NCBI RefSeq assembly: GCF_030709675.1
Contig: NZ_JAUZQD010000005.1
Coordinates: forward strand, 434,001 to 498,000
Source: Symbioplanes lichenis
GTDB taxonomy: Bacteria; Actinomycetota; Actinomycetes; Mycobacteriales; Micromonosporaceae
Direction of reading: 5' to 3'
DNA: 64,000 bases
Shown: in pieces, positions 8,232 to 16,160 of the stretch
Layout of the letters: every line of letters starts with the position of its first letter
Numbering within the stretch: position 1 is the stretch's first letter
The notes under the pieces: generated by a model
Databases searched by the model: none
The model's input: the letters and a program-made list of their open reading frames with translations, nothing else
What the model was told of the DNA's origin: nothing
Translations under genes and position numbers: made by a program

Positions 8232-10337
8232 ATGGCTGCGCTGCTGTACCGGCTCGGGGCCTGGTGTCACCGCCGGCGGAGCTGGGTGGTCGGGGCCTGG
8301 GCCGGCCTGGTGCTGTTGATCGCCGGCGCGGCGGTGGCCGGCGGCGGCCACGGCGTCGACAGCTTCTCGGTCCCGGGGACGGAGTCGCAGCGTGCCCTCG
8401 CGGAGCTGCAGCGGGACCTGCCAGACGCGGCCGGAGCGGCCTTGACCCTCGTCGTACGCGCCCCGAGCGGCCGATCCCTCGACAGCGACGACATCGAGGC
8501 AGCCGTGGCCCGCGTGACGACCCGGGCGGCGGCGTTGCCCGGGGTGGTGACGGTCGCCGACCCGTACGCGAACGGGCGCATCGATCGGACCCGGACCGTC
8601 GGCGTGATCGAGGTCCGGTACGCGCACGCCGTCTACGAGCTGACCCGCGCGGAACGATCGGCCTACGACGAGCTGGCCGGCACCGAAGGCGGGCTGGAGG
8701 TCGTCCCCGGCGGGCTTCCCGTGGGCGCGCCGCAGGTCGGCGTACGCGAACTCGGTGGTCTGGCCGTTGCCGTCCTGCTCCTCGCCGTCCTCGGCTCGCC
8801 GGTGGCGGTCGGCACGACGCTGGTGACAGCATGCGCCGGGGTGGCGCTGAGCATCGGCGCGGTCTTCCTCGTGGCGCGGGTCGTCGACGTGTCGGCCGTC
8901 GGGCCGCCGCTGGTGGTGATGGCCGGGCTCGCGACCGGGCTCGCCTTCGCCGTGCTGGTCGCGGCGCGGCACCGGAGGTTCCTGGCCGGCGGGCTGCCGG
9001 TGGGGGAGTCCGTGGCGCGCGCGGCCGGGACGACGGGGCCGCCGGTGGTCGTGGGCGGGGCGATCGTGGTGGTGACGCTCGGCGGGCTGGCCGTGGTGGA
9101 CGTGCCTTTCCTCACGGTGATCGGGCTCGTCACGGCCGGCGCCGTCGTGGTGGGTGTCGCGGCCGCGCTGACGTTGCTGCCGGCTCTGCTCGGCATCGCG
9201 GGCACGCGCGTGCTGCAACGCCGGGGAGGGCACGCGCGCACGGACGACGAGGGCGAGCGGGGCGTGCGGTGCATCCGGGCGGTGCGGCGCTTCCGAGTGC
9301 CGGTGCTGATCGGGCTGGTGCTGGGCGTGAGCGCGTTGACCGTACCGGCGCGGGGGTTGCGGCTGGCTCTTCCGGACAACGGCAGTGCGCCGGCCGGCTC
9401 GCATCAGCGGGTGGCGTACGACCTGATCGCGGCCGCCTTCGGGCCCGGCGCCAACGGCCCGCTGCTGGTCGTGGTGCGCGGGCCGCGCGGTGACGTGGTG
9501 TCGGCGCTGACCGGGCGGGTGGTGGCCGCCGTGCGCAGGGTGCACAACGTCGCCGCGGTCGAGGCCGGTCCGGGCGGGACGACCCGGGTGGTGACCGTCA
9601 CGCCGGTGACCGGGCCCGGAACGGCGGAGACCGTCGAGCTCACCGGCCGGCTCCGGGCGGTCGCCGAACCGCTGGCCGAGGGCACGGGCAGCGTCGCCGT
9701 GACCGGGACCACGGCCGTCGGCGTGGACGTGTCCCGGCGGATGACGTCGGCCCTGCCCGAATATCTGCTGCTGGTGCTGGGCGCGTCGATCCTGCTGCTG
9801 CTCGTGGCCTTCCGCTCGCTGCTGGTGCCGGTCGCGGCGGCGCTGGGCTTCCTGCTGACCACGGGCGCGACGCTCGGGCTGACCACGGCGGTGGACGCGC
9901 CGGGGCCGTTGACCAGCTTCCTGCCGACACTGCTGGTGGGGGTGCTCTTCGGGCTGTCCATGACGGTCGAGGTGTTCCTGGTCTCCCGCGTCCGGGAGCG
10001 GCTGGCCCGGGGCGAGGACGCCGTCGAGGCCACGGTGGCCGGCGTCGGGCTCGGGGCCGGGCCGGTGGCCGTGGCGGGACTGGTGATGGCGAGCGTGCTC
10101 GGGGGCTTCGCGCTGATCGGGGACCCGACGGTACGGGCGATCGGCTTCGGCCTCGCGGTGGGCGTACTCGTCGATGTGTTTGCCGTGCGGCTGGTCCTCG
10201 TGCCCGCGGCCCTGACCATGCTCGGGGCGCGGGCGTGGGAGCTGCCGGCGTGGCTCGACCGGATCATGCCGCACGCCATCCTGGACAGCGTGGACCGCCG
10301 CCGGGGCGGGCGGCACGTGGCTCCGCTCAGGGCCTGA
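8232..10337 (+). CDS. MMPL family (RND superfamily) transporter
   Basis: A 701-residue inner-membrane protein with the duplicated MMPL layout. One N-terminal helix precedes an extracytoplasmic loop and a cluster of helices (about 165-330); then a second loop and a second helix cluster (about 505-670) follow. The start VVGAWAGLVLL and the second-half stretch LLVLGASILLLLVAFRSLLVP are characteristic. Actinobacterial relatives export lipids, polyketides or drugs by proton motive force; the substrate here is unknown. The gene overlaps the convergent TerC gene by 11 bases. No regulator is adjacent. Confidence 0.9.
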   Translation: MAALLYRLGAWCHRRRSWVVGAWAGLVLLIAGAAVAGGGHGVDSFSVPGTESQRALAELQRDLPDAAGAALTLVVRAPSGRSLDSDDIEAAVARVTTRAAALPGVVTVADPYANGRIDRTRTVGVIEVRYAHAVYELTRAERSAYDELAGTEGGLEVVPGGLPVGAPQVGVRELGGLAVAVLLLAVLGSPVAVGTTLVTACAGVALSIGAVFLVARVVDVSAVGPPLVVMAGLATGLAFAVLVAARHRRFLAGGLPVGESVARAAGTTGPPVVVGGAIVVVTLGGLAVVDVPFLTVIGLVTAGAVVVGVAAALTLLPALLGIAGTRVLQRRGGHARTDDEGERGVRCIRAVRRFRVPVLIGLVLGVSALTVPARGLRLALPDNGSAPAGSHQRVAYDLIAAAFGPGANGPLLVVVRGPRGDVVSALTGRVVAAVRRVHNVAAVEAGPGGTTRVVTVTPVTGPGTAETVELTGRLRAVAEPLAEGTGSVAVTGTTAVGVDVSRRMTSALPEYLLLVLGASILLLLVAFRSLLVPVAAALGFLLTTGATLGLTTAVDAPGPLTSFLPTLLVGVLFGLSMTVEVFLVSRVRERLARGEDAVEATVAGVGLGAGPVAVAGLVMASVLGGFALIGDPTVRAIGFGLAVGVLVDVFAVRLVLVPAALTMLGARAWELPAWLDRIMPHAILDSVDRRRGGRHVAPLRA

Positions 10338-11526
10338 AGCAGGTCCCCGCGGCGACGCGCTCCTCGTGCACCCGGTGGGCGCGCTCGAGCAGGTTCATCA
10401 GCTCGTCCTCCTGGCGGATCCGGGCCCGGTACTTCTCCGGGAGCTCCCGGATGTTCGCCTCCTCATTGACCAGCTTGTGATAGACGTCGTCGCAGTACTG
10501 CGGGTCCTGGTCGATCTCGAGGAACTCGCGGGCGTGCCGGCGGGCCTCGGCGACATAGGTCTGGGCCCGGCCCTTCGGGCTCAGCAGCGACGCGATGACC
10601 GTGATGATGAGCACGCCGATGATGAAGCCGAGCGACATGCCGGTGCTGATCTCGATCACGTCGATGTGCTCGCCGCCGTTGATGAACGGCACGTTGTTCT
10701 CGTGCAGGGCGTGCAGGATCAGCTTGACGCCGATGAAGGCGAGGATCGCGGCGAGCCCGTAGGAGAGGTAGACCAGCCGGTCCAGCAGGCCGTCCAGCAG
10801 GAAGTAGAGCTGACGCAAGCCGAGCAGCGAGAACGCGGTCGCGGTGAAGACGACGTAGACGTTCTGGGTGAGGCCGAAGATGGCCGGGATCGAGTCGAGG
10901 GCGAAGAGGATGTCGGTGCCGCCGATCGCCACCATGACCAGCAGCATCGGGGTCATGACCCGCTTGCCGTCCTGGGAGGTGAAGAGCTTGTCGCCGTCGT
11001 ACTCGTCGGAGGTGCGCAGGAAGCGGCGGGCGAGACGGATCACCACGTTGTCGGCCGACCGCTCGTCGTCGCCCTCGCCCTTGAGCAGGTTGCCCGCGGT
11101 GATCAGCAGGATCAGGCCGAAGAGGTAGAAGACCCAGGCGAACGAGTTGATCAGCGCGGCGCCCAGGAAGATGAAGCCGGTCCGGGCGATCAGCGAGAAG
11201 ACGATGCCGAAGAGCAGCACCTTCTGCTGGTCGGCGCGCGGGACCTTGAAGCTGCCCAGCACCACCAGGAAGACGAAGAGGTTGTCGACCGACAGCGCCT
11301 TCTCGGTCACGTAGCCCGCGAAGTACTCGGCGCCCATGTCCGTGCCGCCGAAGATCAGCGTGCCGAGGCCGAAGAGGACCGCGATGCCGACATAGATCGA
11401 CGACCAGATCGCCGCCTCGCGCAGGGTCGGGATGTGGGCCTTGCGGACGTGGAAGTAGAAGTCGAAGGCGACGAGGCCGAGGATGGCCACCACCGTCAAG
11501 ATCCAGACGAGCCCGGACACCTGCAT
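10327..11526 (-). CDS. TerC family integral membrane protein
   Basis: A 399-residue protein with seven or more transmembrane helices. Signature acidic stretches of the TerC/Alx family are visible: EKALSVDNLFVFLV in the third helix and ILFALDSIPAIFG in a later one. Family members are linked to tellurite resistance and to manganese export or metal loading. The C-terminal about 75 residues are hydrophilic and coiled-coil-like, longer than in many homologues. ATG 11526 (MQVSGLVW) is preferred over GTG 11541 because GGAG lies about ten bases upstream. It ends inside the 3' end of the MMPL gene on the opposite strand. Confidence 0.92.
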   Translation of the reverse strand: MQVSGLVWILTVVAILGLVAFDFYFHVRKAHIPTLREAAIWSSIYVGIAVLFGLGTLIFGGTDMGAEYFAGYVTEKALSVDNLFVFLVVLGSFKVPRADQQKVLLFGIVFSLIARTGFIFLGAALINSFAWVFYLFGLILLITAGNLLKGEGDDERSADNVVIRLARRFLRTSDEYDGDKLFTSQDGKRVMTPMLLVMVAIGGTDILFALDSIPAIFGLTQNVYVVFTATAFSLLGLRQLYFLLDGLLDRLVYLSYGLAAILAFIGVKLILHALHENNVPFINGGEHIDVIEISTGMSLGFIIGVLIITVIASLLSPKGRAQTYVAEARRHAREFLEIDQDPQYCDDVYHKLVNEEANIRELPEKYRARIRQEDELMNLLERAHRVHEERVAAGTCFRP

Positions 11527-11657
11527 GTAAGGACGCTCCACGGTCTCGATCGATCGGCTTGATCGCCATCAGTGTAGGTGGTGTGTCCGGGCCAGTTTCC
11601 CTGGTGCGGGAGGGAAGAAACACTGCAGCCGTACGGGCCCGACCGTAGGCTCGCGGC

Positions 11658-12353
11658 GTGCTCGCGTGGATCCTTCTCTCGCTCGGTGTGCTGCTCGTCA
11701 TCGCCTGTGTCGTGGTGGCCGTCTGGTTCAAGCGGCGGGCCCCCGAGCCGACCAAGTCGCCGGCCCAGCTGTGGACCGAGACGGACCGCTACTACTACGC
11801 CGAGGACCTCCCCGAACACGGCGTGACCCCGGAGGCCGACCGGCGCCCGCTGCTCGTGCTCGGCGGGATGGCGGTCCTCGCGGTCGTGGCCCTCGCCGCC
11901 GGCGGGACGCTCATGCTGCGCACGGACCAGGACCAACCCCTTGCTTCGAGTACGCCCACAGCCTCGCCGCCCCCGATCGGCTCCCGCATCACGGCCGGCG
12001 AATCCGGGCTCTGCCTCGCGGCGGAGTACGCGGGCGACGGCGCGCCGGTGTCCCTGCGCACCTGCCAGGCGACCGAGACCCAGCAGTGGCAGCCGGTGGA
12101 CGACGGCACGATCCGCATCGGCACCCGTTGCATGGACGTCGCCGGCGCCGAGACCAAGATCGGCACGATCATCCAGCTGGCGGAGTGCAACGGCAACGCC
12201 GCTCAGCTGTTCCGCTTCGAGAACGGCAAACTGATCAGCGGCCTCAACGGCAACTGCGTCGACGCGCGCTCCGGCAAGGTGGCGCCCGGCGTGGGCGCGG
12301 TCATCCAGCGCTGCGCCGCGGTCGGCGCCCGGACGTGGCAGCAACTGTCCTGA
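11658..12353 (+). CDS. Membrane-anchored ricin-B-type lectin protein
   Basis: A 231-residue protein with two hydrophobic helices (residues 2-23 and about 65-85) flanking a charged cytoplasmic loop. A Thr/Pro/Ser linker is followed by a C-terminal beta-trefoil-like domain from about residue 105. The QxW-type motifs QQWQP, QLFRF and RTWQQ, with paired cysteines, mark a ricin B lectin repeat, probably a sugar-binding module outside the cell. GTG 11658 is the start. The 3' end overlaps the convergent pentapeptide-repeat gene by 53 bases. Confidence 0.8.
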   Translation: MLAWILLSLGVLLVIACVVVAVWFKRRAPEPTKSPAQLWTETDRYYYAEDLPEHGVTPEADRRPLLVLGGMAVLAVVALAAGGTLMLRTDQDQPLASSTPTASPPPIGSRITAGESGLCLAAEYAGDGAPVSLRTCQATETQQWQPVDDGTIRIGTRCMDVAGAETKIGTIIQLAECNGNAAQLFRFENGKLISGLNGNCVDARSGKVAPGVGAVIQRCAAVGARTWQQLS

Positions 12354-13170
12354 CCGCGGGCCGCCGGGCCGACTCCAGCTGACTCTCGGCCGTCAGCCGC
12401 CGGGCCGACTCTGGCCCACCGTCGGCCGTCGGTCGCCGGGCCGACTCCAGCTGACTCTCGGTCAGGAAGAGGGCGCCCTCCAGCTTGGCGCCCCGCAGGT
12501 CGGCCCCGCGCAGGTCGGCGCCCGTGAAGTCGGCCAGCCGCAGATCCGCGTCGCGCAGATCGGCCCCGATGAGAAGGGCGCCCCGGAAATTCGCGCCCCG
12601 CAGGTCGGCTCCCCGCATCCGGCGCCCGATGAGATTCGCGCCCCGGTGATCGGGCTTCCGAGTGCCGGCGCGGGCCAGCTCACTCGCCTTCACGAGCAGC
12701 GGATTGACCCTCTGCCGATGCGCGTCCAGGTCGAGCGCGCGCAGGGCCTCGGGCGTCCCCCGGGTCAGCGCCTCGGTCTCGTCCCGCGCGGCTCGCAGGC
12801 GGTCGTGGAGACGGTGCGCCGCGGGCAGGTCCAGCGCGGTGGTGACGTACCAGAGCAGCTCGTGCAGTTGCCGCATGATCGGCAGCGTCGCGAACATCGC
12901 CCCGGCCAGCCCCGGCTCCTCCCGCCAGCTGCGCCCGCCGAATGTGACCTGAGTGACCTGCTGCCCAGCCCCGAAGCAGTCGAAGACGACGCACCCGTGA
13001 AAGCCCCGCTCGGGCAACTCCTCGTGAATCCCGCACCGGAAGTCGTCGCCCAGGTTGGGACACGCTCGCCCGGCCGGCTTGTCGATCGCGAAGTCCGACG
13101 ACCGCGCAAACGCCGGCGCCACACAGCAGAGCCCGGCACACTGGCCGCAGTCGGCACGCAGTTCGGTCAC
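12301..13170 (-). CDS. Cys-rich / pentapeptide-repeat protein
   Basis: A 289-residue protein from GTG 13170 ([11 protein letters not shown]). The first about 70 residues hold a dense cysteine cluster ([27 protein letters not shown]) that may bind a metal or Fe-S centre. Residues about 175-240 are A(D/N)LRG pentapeptide repeats ([12 protein letters not shown] and similar), which form a right-handed beta-helix. The last about 45 residues are a low-complexity SARRP tail made by a 36-bp tandem repeat. An open frame continues upstream to 13248, but the Cys domain starts at the chosen codon. Function unknown. Confidence 0.8.
   Translation of the reverse strand: MTELRADCGQCAGLCCVAPAFARSSDFAIDKPAGRACPNLGDDFRCGIHEELPERGFHGCVVFDCFGAGQQVTQVTFGGRSWREEPGLAGAMFATLPIMRQLHELLWYVTTALDLPAAHRLHDRLRAARDETEALTRGTPEALRALDLDAHRQRVNPLLVKASELARAGTRKPDHRGANLIGRRMRGADLRGANFRGALLIGADLRDADLRLADFTGADLRGADLRGAKLEGALFLTESQLESARRPTADGGPESARRLTAESQLESARRPAVRTVAATSGRRPRRSAG
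12361..12466. repeat. 36-bp tandem repeat, about 3 copies
   Basis: Units begin at 12361, 12397 and 12433 (CCGCCGGGCCGACTC and variants). They are in frame with, and encode, the SARRP tail of the pentapeptide-repeat protein on the minus strand. Confidence 0.75.
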
Positions 13171-13262
13171 CCACCAACCGTACCGCCGGTCACTCTGAGT
13201 GCTACCCCGAGTCGTCCGTCCGGCCGAGTCCCTGCTGATCATAAGCACCCTAAGCTGCAGCG

Positions 13263-14264
13263 ATGACCTCGCTGATGCGTGCCCGCGCTACCGCGCTAGC
13301 CGTAACCCTCGGTAGCCTCTCCGCCCTCGCGCTGGCGGCCCCCGCCGCCGCAGCCGAAGCCCCCACCATCACGGTGCCGGCCAGCCGCCAGGGTTACGGC
13401 CCCATCACCATCAGCGGTACGGCCACCCCGGGCGCCACGGTCCACCTCTACGAATCCGCCTACAAGTTCCGCGACTTCTACCCGGCCCCCGACTACGACA
13501 ACGGCGGCTACATCACCACCACCGCCACGAGCGCCGGCCGCTACACCCTCACCCGAATCCTCGACTCGGGCTTCTACTTCTACGTCAAGGCCGACGGCCT
13601 CGACTCTCCGCAAAAGCCGGTCGCCATGGGCATCGTCCCCACCCTGACCGTACGATCCGCCGTCGCCACCGTGACCGCCAACCCGGCCCAGCCCGGCCTC
13701 CACGTCCACGTCCAGCGCCTCACCGGCACCACCTGGACCGACATCGCCACCGGCGAAACCTCCGACCCGGCGGCCACCTTCTCCACCCCGGTCGCCCCCA
13801 CCGGCACCTACCGCGCCGTCATCGACCCCGACACCGACAACAACCTCCTCCGCGGCACCTCCCCCACAGTGACGGTCGGCACCCCAGCCCCAGCCGCCCC
13901 GACCACCGGCGCGGTCCAGTTCACCAAGATCCAGTACAACTCGCCGAAGGCCGGCCTCAACAACGAGTGGGTCCGAGTCACCAACAAGACCAAGGCAACG
14001 GTCGACCTCAAGAACTGGAAGATCCGAGACGCCGCCAAGACGACCTACACCTTCACCACCAGCTACAAGCTCGGCGCCGGCAAGGACATGTACATCCACA
14101 CCGGCAAGGGCACCAACGGCAAACCCGACATCAAGCACCGCTACTGGAACCGCACCGCCTACATCTGGAACAACACCGGCGACACGGCAACCTTGCTGTC
14201 CCCAGCAGGCAAAACAATCGACACCTGCAAGTGGTCCAAGGGCACCGGAACCACCTACTGCTGA
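13263..14264 (+). CDS. Secreted protein with C-terminal lamin-tail domain
   Basis: A 333-residue exported protein. A signal peptide (about 1-31, ending APAAAAEA) precedes two beta-rich regions that look like Ig-like or adhesion modules (about 35-210). The C-terminal about 110 residues are a lamin-tail domain: [28 protein letters not shown] and the final [13 protein letters not shown] are typical of bacterial LTD proteins. Such domains sit on secreted nucleases and surface proteins; no nuclease domain is present here. The start is 92 bases from the divergent pentapeptide gene. tRNA copy 2 begins 48 bases downstream. Confidence 0.85.
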   Translation: MTSLMRARATALAVTLGSLSALALAAPAAAAEAPTITVPASRQGYGPITISGTATPGATVHLYESAYKFRDFYPAPDYDNGGYITTTATSAGRYTLTRILDSGFYFYVKADGLDSPQKPVAMGIVPTLTVRSAVATVTANPAQPGLHVHVQRLTGTTWTDIATGETSDPAATFSTPVAPTGTYRAVIDPDTDNNLLRGTSPTVTVGTPAPAAPTTGAVQFTKIQYNSPKAGLNNEWVRVTNKTKATVDLKNWKIRDAAKTTYTFTTSYKLGAGKDMYIHTGKGTNGKPDIKHRYWNRTAYIWNNTGDTATLLSPAGKTIDTCKWSKGTGTTYC

Positions 14265-14312
14265 CCCAATTTGGAACCCACCCCACCCCCCGTGCTAGCG
14301 TTTACCTACCGA

Positions 14313-14386
14313 CGCGGGGTGGAGCAGCTCGGTAGCTCGCTGGGCTCATAACCCAGAGGTCGCAGGTTCAAATCCTGTCCCCGCTA
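14313..14386 (+). tRNA. initiator tRNA-fMet (CAT), copy 2
   Basis: Identical over all 74 bases to the copy at 6573-6646, with the same CAT anticodon, GGG/CCC anticodon stem and unpaired position 1:72. Identity begins upstream at TTTACCTACCGACG (about 14301) and continues downstream to about 14500. A possible -10 (TAGCGT) lies near 14296. Confidence 0.97.
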
Positions 14387-14395
14387 CGTGGCCGG

Positions 14396-14438
14396 GTGGC
14401 CTGTGTCTGCAGCAAACACCGCTGCAGACACAGGCCAC
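14396..14438 (+). terminator. Long hairpin downstream of tRNA-fMet copy 2
   Basis: An 18-bp perfect stem (14396-14413 with 14421-14438) and a 7-base loop. Compared with copy 1, one T:A pair has become C:G through changes on both arms, and the loop sequence differs. Confidence 0.75.
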
Positions 14439-14450
14439 TTCGCATTTACC

Positions 14451-14471
14451 CCGGGGGGCCGAGCCCCCCGG
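14451..14471. repeat. GC hairpin after tRNA module, copy 2
   Basis: Stem CCGGGGGG/CCCCCCGG with loop CCGAG, identical to 6711-6731. Confidence 0.6.
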
Positions 14472-14526
14472 ACCCCCACGGTGCGGTGGTTGCGCTGGGC
14501 GGGGCGCTCACCGGTGGTGGGTGGGG

Positions 14527-14550
14527 GAGGCGGTCGCTTCGCTTCGCCTC
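14527..14550. repeat. GGTCGCTTCGCT-loop hairpin, copy 2
   Basis: Stem GAGGCG/CGCCTC around the loop GTCGCTTCGCTT. The stem differs from copies 1 and 3 but still pairs. Confidence 0.6.
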
Positions 14551-14647
14551 TGGTGCGGGGCTGCCACTGGTGACGGGGTGCTCGTGGGGCGCACACTTTT
14601 CGGGCGGGTTGCGCGGTGGGCGCTGGGCGCTCAACGGGCGTGGGGTG

Positions 14648-14671
14648 GGGGCGGTCGCTTCGCTGCGCCCC
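14648..14671. repeat. GGTCGCTTCGCT-loop hairpin, copy 3
   Basis: Stem GGGGCG/CGCCCC around the loop GTCGCTTCGCTG, in non-coding DNA between tRNA copy 2 and the 155-bp element. Confidence 0.6.
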
Positions 14672-14738
14672 GGGCTCGACTTCTGGTGGGGCACCCAACT
14701 CGCGGTGGTGTTGGTTGTGGTTACGCGGGTGTCGGTAA

Positions 14739-14893
14739 CCCGGTATCCCCTCGGTCGTCGGCCGCGAAAGGTGTGAGCGGGCTGGCGGTGGTGCCGCCAC
14801 TGAGCAGTGAGCCGGCGGCGAGTCACCCAAGGCTGGCGGCACCAGCGGCAGTCTGCTTGCCTGACAGTGGCCGATGACCGAGGGGATACCGGG
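14739..14893. mobile_element. 155-bp MITE-like element, copy B
   Basis: Same length and about 97% the same as copy A (7339-7493), with terminal inverted repeats matching at 24 of 25 positions. It is non-coding and in the same orientation as copy A relative to the tRNA gene. Confidence 0.65.
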
Positions 14894-14907
14894 TTTCATC
14901 CATCCCC

Positions 14908-15178
14908 GAGGTTTGAAGGCCCCGCCGGAGGCACGCTCTTCCCCGCCAGAGGCGAGTTCCTCCTACCGGGCGCGCCGAGGTTTGAAGGCCCCGCCGGAGG
15001 CACGCTCTTCCCCGCCAGAGGCGAGCCCTTTCCACCAGGAACCCCGAGGCTTGAAAGCCCCACCGAAGGCAAGCTTTCCCCACCGGGCAACCCGAGATTT
15101 GAAAGCCCCGCCGAAAGCCTCGAAGGCCACGCCGAAGCAAGCTTTCCCCGCCGGCGACCCCGAGCTTTCAAGGCCCCA
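14908..15178. repeat. GAGGTTTGAAGGCC tandem repeat array
   Basis: Units begin at 14908, 14977 and 15046 (69-bp period) and then at 15094 (48 bp), with degenerate remnants to about 15178. Each starts GAGGTTTGAAGGCCCC or a variant and continues CGCCGGAGGCACGC. The array lies between the 155-bp element and the 3' end of the HTH regulator gene. Open frames through it merely translate the repeat. It is too irregular, and lacks unique spacers, to be CRISPR. Confidence 0.75.
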
Positions 15179-15183
15179 AAACA

Positions 15184-16059
15184 CTACCCACCCAAAGCCA
15201 TCCCCCCGTCAACCCCGACCGCCTCCGAACCACCAACCCCCCAACTCCGCACCAACGGCAACATCCGAGCCGTCACCGACCCCGGCTCGGCCGTATAAAC
15301 AACCAACCGCTGATCGGCACAGTGCGGCAGACACACACTCTCGATCCCGAACTCGAGAACCCCGGCCGCCGGATGATCCAGCCGCTTCGTGACCGAGGTG
15401 CGGTCGGTGACGGTCTGATCGGTCCACCACCCGGCCACCAGGGAAGAACCGGCACGCAGCTCCTCGATGAGCGCACCGAGCCTCCGGTCCTGCGGGTACC
15501 GCCCCGTCTCATAACGCAGCCCGCCGACCGCGGCCCGGGCGAACTCCTCCCAATTGACGATGCGGTCCTGGGCCGCCGAATCGAGCAGCAGCCAGCGGAC
15601 GAAGCTGCGGCCGGGCGGAAAGGGCTCGCCGAGGACAGCGTCGAGCAGCGGGTTGCGGGCCAGAACCTCCGAACGGCGGCCCAGCAGCAGCACCGGGACG
15701 TGATCCAGAGCGGTCATGATGCGCAACAAACCCGGCTCGGCCCGCTGCGGACGCTCCGCCGAGGCGCGACGCGGGGCGGGGCTGGCCAGGGCGCGAAGAT
15801 GCCGCCGCTCGTCCTCGTCGAGGCGCAGAGCCCGGGCGAGCGCGTCGCAGATGTCGTCGCTCAGGGTGCTCTGACGGCCCTGCTCGAGCCGGCTGTAATG
15901 ATCCGGGCTGATCCCGGCGAGCACGGCCAGCTCGTCCTTCCGCAGGCCCGGCACACGGCGGGCGCCCGGGAAAGCGGTGATCCCCGCCTCCGCCGGCGTC
16001 AGCCGATCACGGCGCGACCGCAGAAAGGATCCGAGCGCCGTGTTGGGTGGATTGGGCAC
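15184..16059 (-). CDS. XRE/MmyB-type transcriptional regulator
   Basis: A 291-residue regulator with a GTG start at 16059. The N-terminal helix-turn-helix (about 10-80) contains GLRKDELAVLAGISPDHYSRLEQGR, typical of the actinobacterial XRE group. The rest is the MmyB-like ligand-binding domain (PVLLLGRRSEVLARNPLLDAVLG, then RLDHPAAGVLEF). In this family the regulator usually controls the neighbouring oxidoreductase gene; here the Gfo/Idh/MocA gene is divergent with 101 bases between the starts, so that is the likely target. The 3' end abuts the GAGGTTTGAAGG array, which may have altered its last codons (GVDGGMALGG). Confidence 0.9.
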   Translation of the reverse strand: MPNPPNTALGSFLRSRRDRLTPAEAGITAFPGARRVPGLRKDELAVLAGISPDHYSRLEQGRQSTLSDDICDALARALRLDEDERRHLRALASPAPRRASAERPQRAEPGLLRIMTALDHVPVLLLGRRSEVLARNPLLDAVLGEPFPPGRSFVRWLLLDSAAQDRIVNWEEFARAAVGGLRYETGRYPQDRRLGALIEELRAGSSLVAGWWTDQTVTDRTSVTKRLDHPAAGVLEFGIESVCLPHCADQRLVVYTAEPGSVTARMLPLVRSWGVGGSEAVGVDGGMALGG

Positions 16060-16160
16060 CCACCCAGCCTAGGCAGCAACCCCACGCGCAGCCTGGTCAT
16101 GCCGTGACCAGCCTCCGCTCGCCCTGGCTCCGGCGCCTGGACAAGCCTTGAATCCACGCC

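Noticed and set aside
14908-15178. CRISPR array
   Set aside because: The units are near-identical over their whole length with no repeat/unique-spacer alternation, period changes from 69 to 48, and no cas genes are present.
6561-15178. Prophage or integrative element attached at tRNA-fMet
   Set aside because: No integrase, excisionase, relaxase or phage structural gene lies between the two tRNA copies, so only the duplication itself is reported.
14874-15392. Putative repetitive protein with GLKAPPEAR repeats
   Set aside because: It is a translation of the 69-bp DNA array; no ribosome binding site, no unique domain, and other frames across the array are equally open.
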